16,028 bases of DNA. It comes from JAWLCA01 sp050485905. GTDB taxonomy: Bacteria > Pseudomonadota > Alphaproteobacteria > Rhodobacterales > Rhodobacteraceae. Of the stretch, positions 1 to 8,379 are shown in pieces. Numbering within the stretch: position 1 is the first letter of the stretch; each line of letters starts with the position of its first letter. Both the position numbers and the translations under genes were made by a program. Location: the NCBI GenBank assembly GCA_050485905.1, contig JBJHCH010000090.1, positions 1 through 16,028 of the forward strand, in the 5' to 3' direction. The notes beneath the pieces are model-generated. The model was not told where the DNA came from. It was given only the letters and a program-made list of their open reading frames with translations, and did no database searches.

Positions 1-917
1 AACCTGTGCTGTCAGTAAAGGACCTGACCACGCGCTTCCCGGTAAAGGGCGGCGTGCTGCGCCGGATCGTGGCAAACGTCCATGCGGTAGAGAATGTCAG
101 CTTTGAAGTTGCCCACGGCGAGACACTGGCGCTAGTCGGCGAGTCGGGCTGCGGCAAGTCCACGACGGCGCGGTCCATCCTGAGGCTGGTCGAGCCAACC
201 TCAGGCCACGTGGTGGTAGATGGCCAGGACGTCCTCGGTCTCGATCCCAGCGATCTGAGGCGGGCGCGCCGCAACATGCAGATGGTCTTCCAGGATCCGT
301 TTGCCTCGCTCAATCCGTTCATGCGCCTCAGGAAGCAAGTGGCCGAGCCGATCATGAACTTTGATCTGGCGCGCGGTTCGGAGCTCGAGGATCGCATCAC
401 CTTCCTGTTCGACCGGGTTGGCCTGCCCCGCGACTTCATGCGCCGCTTCCCTCACGAGCTTTCGGGCGGACAGCGCCAGCGTGTCGCCATCGCTCGCGCA
501 CTCTCGGTCAATCCCAAGCTGATCATCGCAGACGAGGCGGTGTCAGCCCTTGACGTATCGGTGCAGGCGCAGGTGTTGAACCTGCTGATGGAGCTGCAAG
601 CAGACTTCGGGCTGTCCTACCTCTTCATCAGCCATGACATGGCGGTGGTCGAGCGCGTCTCTCACAGGGTTGGCGTGATGTATCTTGGCCGCATCGTCGA
701 GATCGGCTCTCGCGCTGACATTTTCGAAGACCCGCGCCACAGCTACACGCGCACGCTGCTGAGCGGCGTTCCCATTGCGGACCCGACGCGGCGGACAATC
801 ACGGAAAGCGCCGGTTTCACGACGCTTCCCTCACCGGTCTTCCCGGTGGGCCACGAGCGTCCTGCGCCAGTTTATGAAAAGGTCTCACCAAGCCACTTCG
901 TGCTTCAGGACGACTGA
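1..917 (+). CDS. Peptide ABC transporter ATP-binding protein (DppF/OppF type), 5' end probably outside window
   Basis: This is a nucleotide-binding subunit of a dipeptide/oligopeptide importer; it hydrolyses ATP on the cytoplasmic face of the membrane permeases. Counting from the first in-window start (GTG at 6), Walker A GESGCGKST is at residues 45-53, the Q-loop glutamine at 96, the ABC signature LSGGQRQR at 152-159, Walker B LIIADE at 172-177, the D-loop SALD at 180-183 and the H-loop histidine at 210. The tail with DPRHSYTRTLL is the short C-terminal extension (oligo_HPY) typical of peptide transporter ATPases. The N-terminal PVKGG region matches the F-type subunit rather than DppD. The frame is open to the window edge and no ribosome site precedes the GTG, so the true start probably lies a few codons upstream. 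The substrate cannot be told from this subunit alone. The M20 peptidase gene follows after about 74 bases on the same strand. Confidence 0.93.
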   Translation, partial: PVLSVKDLTTRFPVKGGVLRRIVANVHAVENVSFEVAHGETLALVGESGCGKSTTARSILRLVEPTSGHVVVDGQDVLGLDPSDLRRARRNMQMVFQDPFASLNPFMRLRKQVAEPIMNFDLARGSELEDRITFLFDRVGLPRDFMRRFPHELSGGQRQRVAIARALSVNPKLIIADEAVSALDVSVQAQVLNLLMELQADFGLSYLFISHDMAVVERVSHRVGVMYLGRIVEIGSRADIFEDPRHSYTRTLLSGVPIADPTRRTITESAGFTTLPSPVFPVGHERPAPVYEKVSPSHFVLQDD

Positions 918-991
918 GTGCAAGACGCGACAGCGGTGTCGCTGTCGACTCCGGCGCGGCCGGATAAATGGAAGAAAGGGAGAAGCAAAGC

Positions 992-2353
992 ATGACCTGG
1001 AAGGATTACCTCGACCGCGAGCAGGATCGCTTCATCTCCGAGCTAATCGAGTTTGTCAGAATCCCGTCGGTCTCGGCCAAGCCCGAGAACGCGCCCGACG
1101 TGCAGCATGCAGCCGAATGGGTCGCAAGCCGCCTGAGTGCCGCGGGCGTCGAGAACGTCGAAGTTCTGCCTACTGCAGGTCATCCCGTCGTTCTGGGCGA
1201 CTGGCTCAACGCGGGTCCCGACCGCCCCACTGTGCTGATCTACGGGCATTTCGACGTGCAGCCAGCCGAGCCCTTCGATCTGTGGACCTCGCCGCCATTC
1301 GAACCCGAGGTGCGGGATGGCAGGCTATGGGGGCGTGGCGCCACCGACGACAAGGGCGGCATGTTCATACCGATCGTGGCCGTCGAGGCGATGCTGAAGT
1401 CCAGCGGCCACCTACCCGTCAACCTGCGGTTCTTCTTCGAGGGGCAGGAGGAGATCGGCTCCCCCGACATGCCAGACTTCGTGGCCGCCAACACGCACAG
1501 GCTGGCCGCCGACATGATCTTTTCCGCCGACGGCTCTCAATGGGCGCCGGACCAGCCGCAGATCGTCGAGGGGCTCCGGGGTCTCGCATCGTGCGAGATC
1601 GTCGTGCGCGGTGCGCGTTCGGACCAGCACTCGGGTCTGCATGGCGGCGGCATCGCGAACCCGGCCATGGCGCTCGCGCAGATCCTTGCCTCGATGAAGG
1701 CTCCAGACGGAACGATCACGGTCGAGGGCTTTTTTGACGACGTGCGCCCGCTGACCGAAGAGGAACGCAGGGCAATTGCCGAGGTGCCATTCGACGCCGC
1801 TTCCTACCTCGACGAGACGGGAGCCCCCGCGGAATTCGGCGAACCAGGCTACACGACACGCGAACGGCTCTGGGCACGCCCGACACTGGAGATCAACGGG
1901 CTGACAAGCGGCTGGCAGGGTGCGGGCACCAAGACGGTCCTGCCGGCCGAGGCTCGTGCCAAGATCACCTGCCGCCTCGTCGCCGACCAGGCACCCGAAC
2001 GGATCGTTGCCTGCCTGCGCGCGCATGTCGAACGGCACATCCCCGAGGGCGTCGTCGTCGAGTTCCAGCCCGGAAACGCCCGCGCCACCCCGTTCCGTGT
2101 TCCTGGGGGCCACAACTCGAACAGTATCGCCGCGCAGGTGCTCGAAGAGATCTACGGGCGCAAACCCTATCGGACGCGGGCGGGAGGCTCGATCCCGGTC
2201 ATGACGACCCTGCTCGAGCATCTGGGCGTCCACGCCACCATGTTTGCCTTCGGCCACGACGACGAAAATATGCACGCCCCTGACGAGTTCTTCCGTCTCG
2301 ACACGTTCCGGCGAGGGCAGGAAGCCTACTGCCGCCTGTTCGAAAGCCTCTGA
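992..2353 (+). CDS. M20 family metallodipeptidase
   Basis: A cytosolic zinc-dependent dipeptidase of the M20 (ArgE/DapE/carnosinase-like) family, 453 residues, the usual length. The di-metal site is complete: His86 and Asp88 in GHFDVQP, bridging Asp119 in GRGATDDKGG, catalytic and metal-binding Glu153/Glu154 in EGQEEIGS, Asp180 in SADGS, and His428 near the C-terminus in DDENMHAPDE. The middle section (about 200-370) is the lid/dimerisation domain, with an SDQHSGLHGG histidine motif that in family members reaches the partner active site. I chose ATG 992 because GGGAGAAG lies six bases upstream. ATG 968 in the same frame would add eight charged residues and has no good ribosome site. No signal peptide is visible. 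Next to a peptide ABC transporter, hydrolysis of imported di- or oligopeptides is the likely role. The exact substrate is unknown. Confidence 0.94.
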   Translation: MTWKDYLDREQDRFISELIEFVRIPSVSAKPENAPDVQHAAEWVASRLSAAGVENVEVLPTAGHPVVLGDWLNAGPDRPTVLIYGHFDVQPAEPFDLWTSPPFEPEVRDGRLWGRGATDDKGGMFIPIVAVEAMLKSSGHLPVNLRFFFEGQEEIGSPDMPDFVAANTHRLAADMIFSADGSQWAPDQPQIVEGLRGLASCEIVVRGARSDQHSGLHGGGIANPAMALAQILASMKAPDGTITVEGFFDDVRPLTEEERRAIAEVPFDAASYLDETGAPAEFGEPGYTTRERLWARPTLEINGLTSGWQGAGTKTVLPAEARAKITCRLVADQAPERIVACLRAHVERHIPEGVVVEFQPGNARATPFRVPGGHNSNSIAAQVLEEIYGRKPYRTRAGGSIPVMTTLLEHLGVHATMFAFGHDDENMHAPDEFFRLDTFRRGQEAYCRLFESL

Positions 2354-2886
2354 GCCATGATCAAATGATCGGCCGAGCCGGCAGGTAGACCTGACGACGC
2401 CTCCGACGCCGCACCAGCCGGATCTACATCTTGCGTTTCACCGTGTTTCTCTCGGAGGTTCATCTGAGCTCTATGGGAAGCACAAGTAGCGTTCGGACTG
2501 CTCGGTCCGACGCGGACATCACGCATCGTCCCACAGGTGAAGACCCGGCAGCATTTGGAACGCTGAGCGGATCCTGGCGAGCGACCCGATGGTCGTGAGC
2601 CATCGGCTGTTCCTCTGTGCAATCAGTGGCAGCCCGCTCCGGTCATGATGTGCGGTAGTCTCGTGCAGCAGGTGTCACAACACCGCAAATGCTCCCGGGC
2701 GGTCAGCGTGCCGTCCGTCCGGTCGGTCCCATTGTTCGACGCGTGCTGACGCCCGGGGAAAGGAAGGCCCCGCTCCCCACTGGACATGGATGGACACGTT
2801 AGCATGGGATCGAAGTCCTAGGAAAAGCGAGTGCGCGTGAAGGGGATGCCTTTTGGCGTCACCAGATCCCGGTTTTCAAGCTTCCG
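2354..2886. other. Intergenic stretch without a recognisable gene
   Basis: This stretch follows the dipeptidase stop. Short open frames exist on both strands, but none has family resemblance together with a ribosome site at good spacing. No strong terminator hairpin with a T-tract follows the dipeptidase. I see no RNA gene or repeat here. Confidence 0.6.
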
Positions 2887-2959
2887 CTAACCCTGGAGGA
2901 CGCGGCGCACCTGCTCGGCAAGTTCATGCAGTCGGAAAGGCTTTCTCAGCATGGGGATC
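2887..2959 (-). pseudogene. Possible remnant: C-terminal end of a response-regulator receiver domain
   Basis: On the minus strand, just before a TAG stop at 2887-2889, the reading LRKPFRLHELAEQVRRVLQ resembles the last helix of a CheY-like receiver domain. It shows the conserved Lys-Pro-Phe with the invariant lysine, then an amphipathic helix. Upstream in this frame the translation is low-complexity, and no phosphoacceptor aspartate or beta-strand pattern can be followed. Only about 20 codons look genuine. A start codon exists in frame (up to 3495), but that stretch is antisense-like sequence inside the acetyl-CoA hydrolase gene in another frame. The best reading is a decayed tail of a response regulator or hybrid kinase. 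A chance match is possible. Confidence 0.35.
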
Positions 2960-3092
2960 GAGCGCTTGGCTCCACCACCGTTGCGGAAGGCCGAGCAAGC
3001 CGGGCACCTCCTCAACGGATGCGACCCGCGCGGCAACCTGACTGGCTGCTCGCCGACGTCGAAGCCTTCACCCTGCTTGGCTGATACGCACA

Positions 3093-3144
3093 ACCCGGCC
3101 ACCGCAAACCGGGTCAGCTGGGGCGCGAGTGACTCCCGCCCCAG
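3093..3144 (-). terminator. Candidate terminator hairpins downstream of the beta-oxidation operon
   Basis: Reading on the minus strand, 24 bases after the stop of the last operon gene, there is a perfect 8-bp stem (CTGGGGCG paired with CGCCCCAG, 3118-3144) with an 11-base loop. A second perfect 6-bp stem (ACCCGG with CCGGGT, 3093-3114) follows. There is no T-tract, so this is not a textbook intrinsic terminator. It could be a transcript-end or mRNA-stabilising structure. Confidence 0.35.
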
Positions 3145-3167
3145 ATACGCAGGTTTTCCATCGATCT

Positions 3168-5000
3168 TCAGGCGTTCCGGCGCAAGGCTCCACGCAAGGC
3201 GTGCGCGGTAAGGCGGGTCTTCCATCCCGCAGGGTCGGTCAAACCCATGCGCGCCAGCGCCTCGGCCTCCCGCGCGGCAGGGTCGCCGCGCAGTCCTTGC
3301 AGGGCGAGCGATGCCAGCGCGGGCAGGCGGCTGCTGGCCGCCTGCAGGTCGGCGAGGGCGGGGAGGAGGCATTGCTCGATGTCGGTGAAATCGGTGCCGA
3401 AGGGAAACGTCGGCAGGGCGGTCTCGCGATGCGGCGCGAGCCAGGCGCGCAGCGACTCGGGGGTGTTGGCGCGCGCCTCCTTCGGCAGGCGCCAAGATTT
3501 CGGCAGCTTGCCGGCGGCTTTCGCCTTCTCCGCGAGTTCGGGCTGAAATCGGCTGTCGGCGATTTTCAGCAGCGCCGCGATGGTCTCGGCATCGCTCTTG
3601 CCGCGCAGATCGGCGATGCCGTATTCCGTCACGACGATATCGCGCATATGGCGCGGGATGGTGGTGTGGCCGTAGCTCCAGCGGATGTTGGACTGAAGTC
3701 CGCCCTTGCCAACCCTCGTCGCCGGCAAGGTGAGGATCGCGCGCGCGCCCTTCAGCGCAAAGGCCTGCTCGACGAAGTTGAACTGCCCGCCGACCCCGCT
3801 GACGACCTGTCCGTCCTCGGTCGCGTCCGACACTGCCGAGCCCAGAAGCGTCACGATCATCGCGGCATTGACGAAACGGGCGTCGCGGCGGCCGGCGCGC
3901 TTGGTGTCCTCGTCGCCATAGAGCGCGTTGGTGAAGGAAACCGGCATCATGGCGATGCGGTTGCGTTTCTCTTTGGGCAACGCCTTCAGGCGCTCGTAAA
4001 AATCGCGGCTGTCGAGGAAGAAGCCCGCATGGATCGCCGCGCCATCGACCTCACGCTTGACCACCCCCTCCTCGAACAGCGCCAGGAGCCCGTCCACCAG
4101 CATCTCGGTCACGCCGTATAGGCCGGTCCCGAAGGGGCCGGTCTCCGTGAAGGCGTCACTTTGCGGAAAGGGGCAGGTCTCCCAGATCGGTGCGACCTGC
4201 CCGCGCTGGCGCAGCAGCAGAGCGTGGGCGACCGCATCGCCGATTTCGCCGATGCCGATCTGTAGTGTGCCGCCATCTGGGATCAGGCGTGAGACATGCT
4301 GACCCATCGCGTGATCCTGCAACCCCACAGGGCGCTTGACGACGGAGAAGAGGTCATGGGGTTTTTCCGCAGGCCGGACCAGCGCGGTGCACTCGGCGGC
4401 TCCGATTTCGGCCGGGCCGGGCATGAAGGGCAGGTCGGGATGGACCTGACCGACGAAGGCGAAATCGGCTTCGCGCTTCTGGCGCAGGGCCAGCAGGTCG
4501 CTGGTGATGTCGGTGTTGCACGACAGGCTCAGCCGGTCGCCCTCGGCTGCCAGAAGCTGCAGGACGAGGTTGGGGCGCTGATCCAGGAGCACGTCGAGCG
4601 CATGGGTGTAGTTGGCCGAGACGTAGTTCTGCTGCACCGGCGCGACCTTCAGCCAGTTCGCGGCCTGCAGAAAGAACTCGGTGACCTGGATGTTGTCGGG
4701 GAGTTTTCCGTCGCGCAGGAGGCGGGCGTATTCGACCTGCGGATAGGCGCCGAACAGCCGGTCGAGCGCGGGCTCGAGGAAGCGCCGCTCCATGTCCGAG
4801 GCCGGGCTGGGGCGCTCCAGCGTCAGCGCGGTAAAGATCTGCAACCTGATCGAGCTGTCGCCGCAGGCCCTGCGCACCAGGTCGTTGATCAGCGTCACGG
4901 GCTTGCCGAGGCCCAGCGGCAGGGCCACGCGCAGGTCGCGGCCCACATGGTCGAGGATCCAGTCGACGGCAGGGGCGTCGCTGTCGAAGCGTTCGGTCAT
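3168..5000 (-). CDS. Acetyl-CoA hydrolase / CoA-transferase family protein
   Basis: A 610-residue member of the acetyl-CoA hydrolase/transferase family, which cleaves acyl-CoA thioesters or moves CoA between acyl groups. Support comes mainly from the C-terminal half: the glycine-rich VSGVGGQFNFVEQA stretch and the near-invariant VVTEYGIADLRGKS motif that ends the C-terminal domain core. The N-terminal half (for example QNYVSANYTHALDVLL) fits the first family domain less clearly. At 610 residues it is longer than the roughly 430-540 of 4-hydroxybutyrate or succinyl-CoA:acetate CoA-transferases. I could not place the catalytic glutamate with certainty. ATG 5000 is chosen because it forms an ATGA overlap with the stop of the upstream bifunctional enzyme gene; the longer frame to 5021 would add seven residues inside that gene. 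It is last in the fad operon, so it probably releases or exchanges CoA from beta-oxidation products. Hydrolase versus transferase is unresolved. Confidence 0.88.
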   Translation of the reverse strand: MTERFDSDAPAVDWILDHVGRDLRVALPLGLGKPVTLINDLVRRACGDSSIRLQIFTALTLERPSPASDMERRFLEPALDRLFGAYPQVEYARLLRDGKLPDNIQVTEFFLQAANWLKVAPVQQNYVSANYTHALDVLLDQRPNLVLQLLAAEGDRLSLSCNTDITSDLLALRQKREADFAFVGQVHPDLPFMPGPAEIGAAECTALVRPAEKPHDLFSVVKRPVGLQDHAMGQHVSRLIPDGGTLQIGIGEIGDAVAHALLLRQRGQVAPIWETCPFPQSDAFTETGPFGTGLYGVTEMLVDGLLALFEEGVVKREVDGAAIHAGFFLDSRDFYERLKALPKEKRNRIAMMPVSFTNALYGDEDTKRAGRRDARFVNAAMIVTLLGSAVSDATEDGQVVSGVGGQFNFVEQAFALKGARAILTLPATRVGKGGLQSNIRWSYGHTTIPRHMRDIVVTEYGIADLRGKSDAETIAALLKIADSRFQPELAEKAKAAGKLPKSWRLPKEARANTPESLRAWLAPHRETALPTFPFGTDFTDIEQCLLPALADLQAASSRLPALASLALQGLRGDPAAREAEALARMGLTDPAGWKTRLTAHALRGALRRNA

Positions 5001-7093
5001 ATCGGCTTGGCGTCGCGCCAATACGCGTCGGGCTCGAAGCGCTTGCCATAGGCGGCAGCGAATTCGTCCAGCCGCGCGCGGATCTCGTCATGGCCGCGGC
5101 TGCGGGCGTAGTGCAGCGGGCCGCCGTGGAAGGGGGCAAAGCCGGTAGCGAAGATCATCGCCGCGTCGGCCTCGTCCGCGCTGCCGACCACACCCTCGCG
5201 GACGCAGGTGGCGCAGGCGTTCAGGAGCGGCAGGATCAGCCGGTCGGTCAGGTCGTCGCCGATGCTGGCCGAGGTTTCGGGCTGAGGCGTGCCGTCGGAC
5301 CAGTCGTAGAAACCGCGCCCGGTCTTGCGGCCCAGATGCCCGGCCTCGACCTTCTCGCGCAGGAGGGCCGGGATTTCGGCGATCTGGGTCTTCAGCGATT
5401 TCGCCAGACTTTCGGCGACGTCGAGGCAGATGTCGAGTCCGACCTGATCGGCCAGCGTCACCGGCCCCATCGGCATGCCGAATTTCAGCGCCGCCTTGTC
5501 GATGCGTTCCTTGGCAACGCCCTCGTCCATCAGCAGAAGCGCCTCCAGCAGGTAGGGCATGAGCGCGCGGTTGACGAGGAAGCCGGGGCGGTCGGCGACT
5601 GCGACGGGCAGGCGGCCGATGGACGTGCAAAGGGTCAGGAGGCGATTGCGGGTCGCGGCGCTGGTCTTCGAGTGGCTCACCACCTCGACCAGCGGGACCT
5701 TGGGGACGGGGTTGAAGAAGTGAAGACCGGCGAAGCGCGTCTTCGCCGGCACCTGGTCGAGGAAACCCGCGAGTTGCAGGCTTGAGGTGTTGGTGGCGAG
5801 GATCGCGCCGGGTTTCATGCGGCGACCCAAGTCGGCGAAGATCTCGGCCTTGAGGTCGGGATTTTCCGGCCCCGCCTCGATCACCAGATCGGCGCCGGCC
5901 GCACCATAGCCCGCGGGGTCGGGCATAAGCCGGTCGAGCGTGTCGCGGGTTTCCAGCGCGTCCTTGTGCGCGTCCTCGCAAATCTCGGTCGCGCGGCGGA
6001 GCATGGCGCCGAGTGCTTCGTGGTCAAGGTCGGAGACGGTGACACGCTTGCCCTTCATGGCGATCCAGGCGGCGATCTCGGCGCCCATCGTGCCGGCACC
6101 GACGACATGGACGCGGGCGATGTCGTCGGTGTCGCCGGCGCCGTCCTTGAGGGTGCGGCGCAGGAAGAAGGCGCGGATCAGGTTGCGGCTGGTTTCAGAC
6201 TGCAAAAGCTTGGCGAAGGAGGCGATCTCGGCCTTCTGCATCGCGCGGGCGTCGTCGCCGTGCTTCGTCCAGATGTCGATGAGCGCGAAAGGGGCGGGGT
6301 AGTGGTCCTTCGGTGCCACCTTCTGCGACTCGCGCCGCATCCGCGCGGCGGCGAGCGTGCGGGCGGACGCGAGCGAAAAGGCGCGGGCCATCAGGCCGCG
6401 GCTGCGCTGCTCGACCTCGCCTTTCAGGATGGCGGCGATGGCGGCGCGGACATGGCGTTCCTCGACCACCAGTTCGGCGATGCCCAGATCGCGTGCCTTT
6501 TCGGTATGGGCGGCGCTGCCGGTGAGCATCATCTCCATCGCCGCGGTGGGCTCGGTCAATTCAGGCAGGCGAAAGGTTCCGCCCAGGCCCGGATGCAGGC
6601 CCAGCCGCACCTCGGGAAGGCCGAAGGACGCGCCGTCGATGGCGATGCGGTAGTCGCAGGCGAGCGCAAGTTCGAAGCCCGCCCCCAGCGCAGGCCCGTG
6701 GACGACGGCGACGGTGGGGCAGGAGAGCCCTTCCAGCCGGTCGAGGACGCGATGCGCCTCGGTCAGAAGCGCTTCCGCCGCCTCGGCCTCCATGTCGGCA
6801 AGCGCGTCGATATCGGCGCCCATCGCGAAGCCGCGCGCCTTGGAGGAGCGGATCACAAGGGCGTGTGGCAGGTCGGACTCGATCCGTTCCAGATGGTCGT
6901 CGAGTTCGCGCAGGACGTCGTCTGAGACGGTGTTGACCCTGGCCTCCACCCGGTCAAGGACCAGCCAGCCGATCCCGTCCTGGTCCACACCATAGCGCCA
7001 ATGCCCGTCGCCGAGCGCACCCCGCGCGGCGCCGAGTTCCAGCGCCGAGCCGCTCAGATGGTTTGCCAGTCGCCGATCAATTGTGCCGTCCAT
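4997..7093 (-). CDS. fadJ: Bifunctional enoyl-CoA hydratase / 3-hydroxyacyl-CoA dehydrogenase (FadJ/FadB alpha subunit)
   Basis: This is the multifunctional alpha subunit of beta-oxidation: it hydrates trans-2-enoyl-CoA and then oxidises the L-3-hydroxyacyl-CoA with NAD+. It has 698 residues, close to E. coli FadJ (714) and FadB (729). The N-terminal crotonase domain (about 30-220) has the oxyanion-hole region GFAMGADID and both expected acid residues, Glu141 in GAGFELALACDY and Glu161 in GLPEVRLG. The dehydrogenase half has the Rossmann loop GAGTMG at 332-337, the TNTSS motif at 434-438, and His458 in GLHFFNP. The two C-terminal 3HCDH repeats follow. The linker around residues 295-320 resembles FadJ more than FadB, so the symbol is tentative. 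ATG 7093 shares one base with the thiolase stop (TGATG). The frame extends to 7159, but that part overlaps the thiolase and is unlike the family. Confidence 0.95.
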   Translation of the reverse strand: MDGTIDRRLANHLSGSALELGAARGALGDGHWRYGVDQDGIGWLVLDRVEARVNTVSDDVLRELDDHLERIESDLPHALVIRSSKARGFAMGADIDALADMEAEAAEALLTEAHRVLDRLEGLSCPTVAVVHGPALGAGFELALACDYRIAIDGASFGLPEVRLGLHPGLGGTFRLPELTEPTAAMEMMLTGSAAHTEKARDLGIAELVVEERHVRAAIAAILKGEVEQRSRGLMARAFSLASARTLAAARMRRESQKVAPKDHYPAPFALIDIWTKHGDDARAMQKAEIASFAKLLQSETSRNLIRAFFLRRTLKDGAGDTDDIARVHVVGAGTMGAEIAAWIAMKGKRVTVSDLDHEALGAMLRRATEICEDAHKDALETRDTLDRLMPDPAGYGAAGADLVIEAGPENPDLKAEIFADLGRRMKPGAILATNTSSLQLAGFLDQVPAKTRFAGLHFFNPVPKVPLVEVVSHSKTSAATRNRLLTLCTSIGRLPVAVADRPGFLVNRALMPYLLEALLLMDEGVAKERIDKAALKFGMPMGPVTLADQVGLDICLDVAESLAKSLKTQIAEIPALLREKVEAGHLGRKTGRGFYDWSDGTPQPETSASIGDDLTDRLILPLLNACATCVREGVVGSADEADAAMIFATGFAPFHGGPLHYARSRGHDEIRARLDEFAAAYGKRFEPDAYWRDAKPI

Positions 7094-8379
7094 CACGCCG
7101 CCTCCAAGAGCATTGCGCCGCCCTGGCCACCGCCAATGCATTCGGTGGCGATGCCGCACTTGGCGCGCGCCTTCTGCATTGCGTTCGCCAGATGCAGCAC
7201 GATCCGGTTGCCGCTGGTGCCGACCGGATGGCCAAGCGAGATGGCGCCCCCGTGCACGTTCAGCCTGTCGCGTAGGATGGTGCCGATGGGCGCCTCAAGG
7301 CCGAGGACGTCGCGGCAGAAACCTTCGTCCTGCCAAGCGGCCAGACAGGCCAGAACCTGTGCTGCAAAAGCCTCGTTGATCTCCCAAAGGTCGATATCAT
7401 TCGCGCCCAGATTGTGGCGCTGCATCAGCGGCGTGGCCGACATCACTGGCCCCAGCCCCATCACCGCAGGATCGAGCGCGGCCCAGGCGCTGTCCACGAT
7501 CCGTGCCAGCGGGCGCAATTTATGTTTCTCGACCGCTTCCGCCGAGGCAAGAATGCACCAGGACGCGCCATCGGTCACCTGCGAGGCGTTGCCGGCGGTC
7601 ACCTGGCCGTAGGGTTTCTCAAAGACCGGCTTCAGACTGCCCAGTTTCTCGACGGAACTGTCAGCCCGCACCCCGTCATCGCGGCGATAGACCTTGCCCG
7701 TGCGGTCGAAGGCGGGCAGCACTTCCTCCGCCAGCGTGCCATCCTCCTGCGCTGCGGCGAGGCGCTTGTGGCTTTCGACCGCATAGGTATCGGCCATTTC
7801 GCGCGTGATACCGAAGTGATGCGCCAGAACCTCGGCGGTCTGGCCCATGCTCAGATCGGTGATCGGATCGGTCAGGCCACGCTCCAGCCCGATGACCGGG
7901 CGCAGATCGCCGGGGCGGATCTGAACCGCATTCTTCGCCGTCGCCAGCGGTCCGGAAGCACCCTGCATCCCGGCCAGCCAGTCCACCGCCTCGTCGCGCA
8001 GGATCATCGGCGCGTGGCTCAGTGCCTCGGCCCCGCCCGCAAGGATCAGATCGCCCTGCCCTTCGCGGATGAAGCGAAACGCCGAATCGAGCGACTGCAT
8101 CCCCGAGCCGCAGTTGATCTGCACGGTGAAGGCCACCATCGTATCCCCCATGCCCAAGCGAAGGGCAGCAACACGGGCGGGGTTCATCTCGTCAGCGATG
8201 ACATTAACGCAGCCGAGGATGACCATGTCATAAGCCTCGGGCGCGATGGGCTGGCGCGCGAGCAGTGGGCGGCCGCATTGCACGGCCAGATCGACCGGGG
8301 TGAAGGGGCCGCGCTTGCCACGGACCTTCAGAAACGGCGTGCGCGCGCCGTCGACAAGAAAAACCTCGCGTCCGCTCAT
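7093..8379 (-). CDS. Acetyl-CoA C-acyltransferase (thiolase, beta subunit partner)
   Basis: A 428-residue thiolase that cleaves 3-ketoacyl-CoA with free CoA to give acetyl-CoA and a shortened acyl-CoA. The acyl-enzyme nucleophile is Cys90 in INCGSGMQ. The conserved NEAFA segment lies in the C-terminal half, the catalytic His384 is in GGAISLGHPVGTSG, and the second catalytic cysteine, Cys414, is in CIGGGQGG. All four landmarks of an active degradative or biosynthetic thiolase are intact. An insertion after NEAFAAQVLACLA (containing a WQDEGF-type stretch) is like that of FadI-length enzymes. Its partner is almost certainly the alpha subunit encoded immediately downstream, forming a trifunctional-protein-like complex. 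The start at 8379 overlaps the fadE stop (ATGA), which supports coupled translation. Confidence 0.95.
   Translation of the reverse strand: MSGREVFLVDGARTPFLKVRGKRGPFTPVDLAVQCGRPLLARQPIAPEAYDMVILGCVNVIADEMNPARVAALRLGMGDTMVAFTVQINCGSGMQSLDSAFRFIREGQGDLILAGGAEALSHAPMILRDEAVDWLAGMQGASGPLATAKNAVQIRPGDLRPVIGLERGLTDPITDLSMGQTAEVLAHHFGITREMADTYAVESHKRLAAAQEDGTLAEEVLPAFDRTGKVYRRDDGVRADSSVEKLGSLKPVFEKPYGQVTAGNASQVTDGASWCILASAEAVEKHKLRPLARIVDSAWAALDPAVMGLGPVMSATPLMQRHNLGANDIDLWEINEAFAAQVLACLAAWQDEGFCRDVLGLEAPIGTILRDRLNVHGGAISLGHPVGTSGNRIVLHLANAMQKARAKCGIATECIGGGQGGAMLLEAA

Noticed and set aside
2473..2598. Short plus-strand frame (41 residues) after a GGAGG motif
   Set aside because: The GGAGG is about 14 bases from the ATG, too far for a ribosome site, and the product has no recognisable feature.
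3129..4121. 330-residue plus-strand frame, and similar long frames at 4296-5051, 5966-6925 and 9168-10064
   Set aside because: They are antisense shadows of the high-GC fad operon genes, whose motifs are unambiguous on the minus strand.
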